Origin: Anaerolineales bacterium UBA3082
GTDB taxonomy: Bacteria; Chloroflexota; Anaerolineae; UBA7937
Reading direction: 5' to 3'
DNA: 11,004 nt
Assembly: GCA_002366595.1 (NCBI GenBank)
Contig: DFBK01000084.1
Location: 3,323 to 14,326, forward strand
In this document: piece by piece, positions 6,774-11,004 of the stretch
Position numbering within the stretch: the first letter of the stretch is position 1
Layout: each line of letters opens with the position of its first letter
Made by a program: the position numbers and the translations under genes
The notes under the pieces: model-generated
What the model saw: only the letters and a program-made list of their open reading frames with translations
Database searches by the model: none
Told to the model about the DNA's origin: nothing

Positions 6774-7769
6774 CTACCCCCCAGAAGCCACCTCCCCACT
6801 GATCCTGAACAACGATAGGTTCTCACGCCAGAGGAAGAGAAGCCCCAACCCGGTAACTAGTAGATACTGCATGGCATGGGAGACCACGGCGTAGGAGAGA
6901 GCGGTCTCCCTCGCCGCGCCGAAAACGGCCAAGGCTGACATGGCAAAGAAATGGAAGGTGCCGATATAGCCCGGAGAGGAGGGGATCAAGACGCCCAAAT
7001 TGGCTACCACCATGACGAAGAGGGCTGCAACTACCCGCGTGAGAGGAGAAAGGGAGAGAGGGAAGGCTAGAGTCAAAAGGAGATAAGATATCGTCTCGCA
7101 GGACCAGACGAGGGTGGAAAGGAGAACCAGGCTGGGGATGAGATGGCGACGGCGGAGGGCCTCCGTCCCACCTGCAAAAGAATCCACTACTTGAGTTGCC
7201 CTATCGGCGAGGCCAAGGAACGAGACCAGCCACTTTACTACCCGCGACATCTCTTCCCTCCCATAGAGGAGGAGAAAAAGGAAGGCCAGGGCTCCTCCAA
7301 AGAAGAGCAGAGAAAAAAGCCCCATCTTTCGCCCCCAGCCGGGGAGGGGGAAGAGAAGAGAGACCAAAAAGAGGGCAAAGATAAGAGTAAGCCCATCGAG
7401 GACCCTCTCCACGACCACCGTGGCGAAGGAGAGGCTCTTGGAGACCCCTTCCTTCTCGCCCAAAAGGTAGGCTCGTGCGAACTCCCCGATCCGTGCCGGG
7501 AGGAGGTTGTTGACCGCAAAGCCGATGATAAGGGGGGAAAAAAGCCGGCCTGCGGATACCTCCTTGGAAGGCAGAAGTATCACCCGCCAGCGAGCCGCTC
7601 GCAGAAGGTAACCACAGAAGGTGGCGAGAAGCGCCGGTGCCACAAAGAGGTAGTCGGCCTCCAGGAGCGCCGACCCCACCTCCCTCAGGTTTAACTTATA
7701 GAGAGCCAAGCCGCCAAATAGTAAGGTCAAGAGAAAACCCAGGAGGCCGATGATACTTCTTCTGTTCAA
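6774..7769 (-). CDS. LPG-synthase-TM / YbhN-family (UPF0104) flippase-like membrane protein
   Basis: The 331-residue integral membrane protein belongs to the family named for the transmembrane half of lysylphosphatidylglycerol synthase (Pfam LPG_synthase_TM). Its members are thought to move lipids or lipid-linked sugars across the membrane. Family landmarks: LRAARWRVIL (56-65), NNLLPARIGEFARAYLLG (87-104), ATVVVERVLDGL (116-127), and near the C-terminus a paired pattern VVANLGVLIPSSPGYIGTFHFF (254-275). About 7-8 hydrophobic segments are visible. No aminoacyl-transferase (GNAT-like) domain follows, so this is the stand-alone form. The start is TTG 7769, since no ATG or GTG gives the conserved N-terminus; GAGG lies 8 bases upstream. 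It begins 20 bases after the Agl23-NHL gene and is surely co-transcribed with it. Location beside two GT-C enzymes fits handling of a lipid-linked sugar, but that role is inferred. Confidence 0.9.
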   Translation of the reverse strand: MNRRSIIGLLGFLLTLLFGGLALYKLNLREVGSALLEADYLFVAPALLATFCGYLLRAARWRVILLPSKEVSAGRLFSPLIIGFAVNNLLPARIGEFARAYLLGEKEGVSKSLSFATVVVERVLDGLTLIFALFLVSLLFPLPGWGRKMGLFSLLFFGGALAFLFLLLYGREEMSRVVKWLVSFLGLADRATQVVDSFAGGTEALRRRHLIPSLVLLSTLVWSCETISYLLLTLAFPLSLSPLTRVVAALFVMVVANLGVLIPSSPGYIGTFHFFAMSALAVFGAARETALSYAVVSHAMQYLLVTGLGLLFLWRENLSLFRISGEVASGG

Positions 7770-7789
7770 CGGTTCTGCCTCGTTTCTGT

Positions 7790-10700
7790 CTATTCCACCG
7801 GGCTGGGAGTTGGTGGCAGGGGAGGGAGAGAGCCAAATTTCATGATGCGGTGATTGCCGGAATCGGACACGTAGATATTTCCCTCTTTATCTACCGCTAT
7901 GCCGGTGGGGAGGTTAAAAGAGGAGTTATCGGTGCCGTATCGGCCGAAGAAAGCCAGAAGTTGGCCCTGGCCATCGAAGACCATCACCCGAAACCCCTCT
8001 GGGTCGGCGAGATAAAGGTTAAAAGCGGTATCGAGAGCCAAGTAGGGTTTATTGACTACGGACTCGCTCCCCCACCCCTCCACCGGCCACTGGGCCAGGA
8101 AGTTGAAATCTCGGTCGAACTTCTGAATGCGTCGGTTCCAGGTGTCGGCCACATATATGTTCCCCTCTTCGTCGATGGCTATCCCCACCGGCTCTTGGAA
8201 CTCCCCCGGCCCACTTCCCTCTCCTCCCCACTGTCCCAGGAACCCACCTTGGGGATCGAACTTCTGGATCCGCTTATTACCGGTGTCGACCACATATAGG
8301 TTCCCCTCCCCGTCCACGACGATATCCCTGGGCCCGTAGAAGAGGCCAGCCATCCCTTCAGCCTTGCCCTCCGTATCGGCGAAGCCGCCCCATTGGTCGA
8401 GGTACCGCCCCTGAGGGTCGAACTTCTGGAGGCGATGATTCCAGAGGTCGGCCACATAGATATACCCTTGACCATCGATGGCTATCCCCCAGGGCTCGTG
8501 GAACTCCCCAGGGCCATCCCCCTGCCTGCCCCAGGAACTTATGAGTCGGCCATCCGAGGCGAAGACCTGGATACGGTGGTTACCGCTGTCCGCCACGTAG
8601 AGGTTCCCCTCCCCATCGAAGGCTATACCCTTAGGGTAATTGAGCACCTCTGGCCCTCCCCAGATCTCGAGGGCGGCCATTTCGATCCGCTTCTCAGCGT
8701 ACTCCTCGACTGGAGAGGGCATCGGTACGGCGCTGGAGCGCCACAAGCGGGAGGCCACATCCCGCCGCAAGTAGAAGGCGAAATCAGAAGAGCCGAGAGG
8801 CTCCTCCATCTCCCGGTAGAAGAGAAACCGCCAAACACTGCGTCGCAAATCCGGGTCCCTGAGGCCGGAGATGATTCGTTGCCAAGTCACTCCTCGATAG
8901 TTCTCCGGGAACCACCAGCGGAGGCGATACTGTTGTCGAGTGTAATCGACGAGATAGGGGCGCAGGTAGGGCTCGTTCTCCAGCCCCACCAAAACCACGG
9001 GGGCCTGGAAGGGCTCCGATACCCCTTTCCCATCCCCGATGGGGCGGCGGTTAGGGTAATCCCTCAAATACCAGTTGAAGGGCCAACTGGTGAAATCGTC
9101 GAAGGCCACCACCATCTCTTTCCCCCCTACCAGCCTCTCGGAGAGGGACTCTATCTCCCTGGTGATCATGGTCACATCGGGGGTGGTTTGGGTATAGATG
9201 AGCATCTCCTTGGCGATATCGCCATGGATGTAGGAAGCGAGTATAGCATAGCGCACAGTGAGAACCGCCAAGATGAGCAAGAGGGTGAAAAGGGCCACTC
9301 TGATAGCCCTCGCGAAGCCCAAACGTCGAGCGGAGAGGAAGGCCAAAAACACAAGAACCACCAAGATGACGAGAGCACCTAACCAGCGCATGGCCATATT
9401 CAATTCGGCCAAGGTGGTAAAGCCGACGTGGGGGAAAGAGGAAAGGAAGACCGCGGCCGCAAGCAGCATGATGGGGAGGATAAAGGCCAGCCTCCATCCT
9501 CCTCTCTCCCTCAAGGTGCGCCAATCGGTCCCTTCCATTACCTCGCCCAGGGTGTACCCCGCCAAGAGGATAATGGGTAGGGCCAAATGGAGGATCAACC
9601 AGGGCATCTTCTCCCCGGCCCAACTGTAGATGAGAAAGGCCATACCCGTCCAATAGATAAGAAACGGACCGAAGAGCGAACCCAGGGAGAACGAAGACTC
9701 CTCTTCGCTCTCCGTCACCCGTTTTTCAAAACCCAAAAGGTAGCGCACTCCACCTAAAAGGGCCAGGAAAAGGGGTAGGAACTCGTACAGAGGGAGGAGA
9801 ATGAGGTAGTAGTACCAAGGTTGGCCGCCCCGCTTAACCCCTTGCTGCTCCAGCCAGTAGCCTAGGGAACCTACCAGGCCGGTGGCTATGCCCAGCATAT
9901 TGGTGAGAAAGGTGGTATGGAGAAGGAAGAAGATAGCGTAGTACACGGTGGCCACGATGGGCCATCGTCTCTTATCCCAGAATAACCCCACCAGGGCAGA
10001 CACCCCCAGGATGACCAAAACGACGGGCCCCGACCTGCGAACCCCAGCGGCGGTGTAGTCCAAAGGGTTCCCACCCAAGAGCCTGATGGCCAAAGCGGAG
10101 ATGAGAGGGAAACAGAGCGTGCCCAGGACCATAACTAGGTCGAAGGAAGCCAAGCCGCGAGGGTCCCGCTCTTGGCGCTGCCACAACTGCCAGATCATAA
10201 GGCCGAAAAGAAAGGTCCCGAAGATGAAAGCGGTGATGAAAGCCACCTCTTTGGTGGAAAAAAGGAGAGCTAGAGCGGCAGAAGCAAGATAGAGGTAGAG
10301 GTCCCTTCTTTTGTCGAGATATCTTATGATGGCCACGAAGAGGAGCATCTCCCAGAAAGCAGCGAAGATATCGTGCCTAATAAAGCGAGAGAAGTAAAGG
10401 AATCCGGGAGAGATGGCGAACATGGCCGAGGTGGCTAGAGCCCCATAGCGGCCTAGCCACTTGCGCAAGAAATAGGGCATAAGAACTAAGCCCACTCCCA
10501 TGATGGCCGGCGCTACCCGGGAGGTATAGTCACTGGTACCGAAGAGAAAATAGACCAACGCTGTGGCGTGGAAGAGGAAGGGGCCATGGAGGAGAGGGTT
10601 ATGGGAGAAGCCCCGGCCTTGGGCCAGATTCCAGGAGTAGAAGGCATGCATGCTCTCATCATGGTGTTGAGCCCGGGAGCCCAGATCCCAAAAGCGACTA

Positions 10701-10801
10701 ACTAGAGCCACGATCAAGATGAGGCCATAGAGCACCATCTCCCAGTTAAGGGTCAAGCGGGCTAGGAGGGGCTTATCCAAGAGAGATCTCTTTTTGTCCA
10801 T
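7790..10801 (-). CDS. Agl23 (TIGR03663)-like GT39-type membrane protein fused to an NHL six-blade propeller
   Basis: This 1003-residue protein has two halves. Residues 1-525 are a GT39-like polytopic domain of about 12-13 membrane segments with landmarks of the family called flippase activity-associated protein Agl23: HHDESMHAFYSWNLAQGRGF (46-65), NPLLHGPFLFH (68-78), FSRFIRHDIF (137-146), FSTKE (181-185) and YSWAGEKMPW (392-401). The acidic pair Asp48-Glu49 sits in the usual catalytic loop. A soluble region (about 526-714) follows. Then residues 720-991 form six NHL repeats (pattern PxGIAxDxxGNxYVADxxNHRIQKF) at a 47-residue pitch, with one 54-residue spacing and a degenerate fifth blade, then a Pro-rich tail. 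I chose ATG 10801, which has AGAGG 5 bases upstream, over GTG 10828, which has no ribosome binding site and would overlap the upstream gene. The propeller probably faces outside and binds a protein or glycan. Acceptor and donor are unknown. Confidence 0.88.
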   Translation of the reverse strand: MDKKRSLLDKPLLARLTLNWEMVLYGLILIVALVSRFWDLGSRAQHHDESMHAFYSWNLAQGRGFSHNPLLHGPFLFHATALVYFLFGTSDYTSRVAPAIMGVGLVLMPYFLRKWLGRYGALATSAMFAISPGFLYFSRFIRHDIFAAFWEMLLFVAIIRYLDKRRDLYLYLASAALALLFSTKEVAFITAFIFGTFLFGLMIWQLWQRQERDPRGLASFDLVMVLGTLCFPLISALAIRLLGGNPLDYTAAGVRRSGPVVLVILGVSALVGLFWDKRRWPIVATVYYAIFFLLHTTFLTNMLGIATGLVGSLGYWLEQQGVKRGGQPWYYYLILLPLYEFLPLFLALLGGVRYLLGFEKRVTESEEESSFSLGSLFGPFLIYWTGMAFLIYSWAGEKMPWLILHLALPIILLAGYTLGEVMEGTDWRTLRERGGWRLAFILPIMLLAAAVFLSSFPHVGFTTLAELNMAMRWLGALVILVVLVFLAFLSARRLGFARAIRVALFTLLLILAVLTVRYAILASYIHGDIAKEMLIYTQTTPDVTMITREIESLSERLVGGKEMVVAFDDFTSWPFNWYLRDYPNRRPIGDGKGVSEPFQAPVVLVGLENEPYLRPYLVDYTRQQYRLRWWFPENYRGVTWQRIISGLRDPDLRRSVWRFLFYREMEEPLGSSDFAFYLRRDVASRLWRSSAVPMPSPVEEYAEKRIEMAALEIWGGPEVLNYPKGIAFDGEGNLYVADSGNHRIQVFASDGRLISSWGRQGDGPGEFHEPWGIAIDGQGYIYVADLWNHRLQKFDPQGRYLDQWGGFADTEGKAEGMAGLFYGPRDIVVDGEGNLYVVDTGNKRIQKFDPQGGFLGQWGGEGSGPGEFQEPVGIAIDEEGNIYVADTWNRRIQKFDRDFNFLAQWPVEGWGSESVVNKPYLALDTAFNLYLADPEGFRVMVFDGQGQLLAFFGRYGTDNSSFNLPTGIAVDKEGNIYVSDSGNHRIMKFGSLPPLPPTPSPVE
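7845..8660 (-). repeat. Tandem NHL-blade-coding repeats
   Basis: Six degenerate direct repeats encode the propeller blades. The GNLYVAD-type strand recurs near 8598, 8456, 8294, 8153, 8013 and 7869, a period of about 141 bases except one of 162. The best-matching copies (blades 2, 4 and 6) keep near-identical stretches such as the segment coding EPxGIAID and VADxWN, so recombination or assembly collapse between copies is possible here. Confidence 0.85.
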
Positions 10802-10809
10802 GCGAACCT

Positions 10810-11004
10810 CTAGGTCTGTGATACCCACATAATTATATCATGGGTCAGGGGAGGCAGGCCCTCTCGGTAAAGGTACCACCCCAAAAAGGCTCTGCCACCC
10901 AGGCCCTGGGATGACCAAAAGGACCGAAGACGGAACCGCTGGCCCCTATAGTTCGGGAGAGGCAACTCCTCCTGAGGAGTGATGACCACGGGGGTGGTGA
11001 TATG
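10810..11004 (-). CDS. C-terminal end of an upstream gene, probable Agl23/GT39-like paralogue (5' part outside the window)
   Basis: The last 64 codons of a gene enter from the right edge and end at TAG 10812-10810, only 8 bases before the next ATG. The fragment reads PVVITPQEELPLPNYRGQ, then RFRLRSFW, WYLYREGLPPLTHDIIMWV. This resembles residues about 620-680 of the downstream protein (QQYRLRWW, then WRFLFYREMEEPLGSSDFAFYLRR): an RxRLR/FW block, a W-x-x-LYRE/FYRE block and a closing hydrophobic strand. I therefore infer a paralogue that stops where the downstream protein continues into its propeller. The resemblance is short and judged by eye, and the membrane half cannot be seen. The stop overlaps the downstream ribosome binding site, so the two genes are translationally close. 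Confidence 0.65.
   Translation of the reverse strand, partial: HITTPVVITPQEELPLPNYRGQRFRLRSFWSSQGLGGRAFLGWYLYREGLPPLTHDIIMWVSQT
10832..10840 (-). promoter_or_regulatory. Possible extended -10 promoter ahead of the Agl23-NHL gene
   Basis: The minus strand carries TGA-TATAAT at 10840-10832, a perfect extended -10 (TGn-TATAAT). Predicted transcription would start near 10825, 24 bases before ATG 10801 and already downstream of GTG 10828, which also argues for the ATG start. No good -35 is present, and the motif lies within the last codons of the upstream gene (HDIIM), so it may simply be coding sequence. Read-through from upstream is the likelier main source of transcript. Confidence 0.35.

Noticed and set aside
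8393..9382. Long plus-strand open frame of 329 codons opposite the Agl23-NHL gene
   Set aside because: It is an antisense shadow: the minus strand has clear membrane and NHL motifs, while the plus frame has no recognisable domain and mirrors their codon pattern.

Overview
Every gene I can support in this 11 kb window lies on the minus strand, so transcription runs from high to low coordinates. The likely source is a bacterium of the Chloroflexota or a related deep-branching phylum. The basis is indirect: a Thr/Pro-rich low-complexity linker inside SecD, a membrane protein of the Agl23 (TIGR03663) type fused to an NHL propeller, frequent TTG and GTG starts, and strong AGGAGG-like ribosome binding sites. 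No 16S or other marker is present, so this is an inference.

Layout in transcription order. (1) 11004-10810: the last 64 codons of an upstream gene whose tail resembles the region just before the propeller of the next gene. (2) 10801-7790: an Agl23/GT39-like polytopic membrane protein with a C-terminal six-bladed NHL propeller. (3) 7769-6774: a YbhN/LPG-synthase-TM type membrane protein. (4) 6675-5272: an ArnT/PMT-like GT39 membrane glycosyltransferase, followed at 5271-5105 by what looks like a broken protein-coding remnant. Genes 1 to 3 are very tightly spaced. Together with gene 4 they suggest an envelope-facing, lipid-linked sugar transfer module.

The second block is metabolic: sucC (5081-3945), a frameshifted HIT-family gene (3945-3540), sucD (3538-2666) and a dihydropyrimidinase/hydantoinase (2609-1233). 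sucC, HIT and sucD abut or overlap by a base. SucCD makes ATP and succinate from succinyl-CoA or runs the reverse reaction. The hydantoinase opens cyclic ureides such as dihydrouracil. Their shared transcript is inferred from spacing only.

The third block is secD, truncated by the left edge (950-1). It is preceded by the best promoter in the window, TTGACA-17 nt-TATCAT at 1011-983. The 282-base gap between hydA and secD holds this promoter and no other feature I can support. I found no tRNA, rRNA, CRISPR array, transposase or convincing intrinsic terminator. I also did not find a wholly new system. The most unusual items are the propeller fusion, the broken HIT gene between sucC and sucD, and the coding remnant at 5105-5271.
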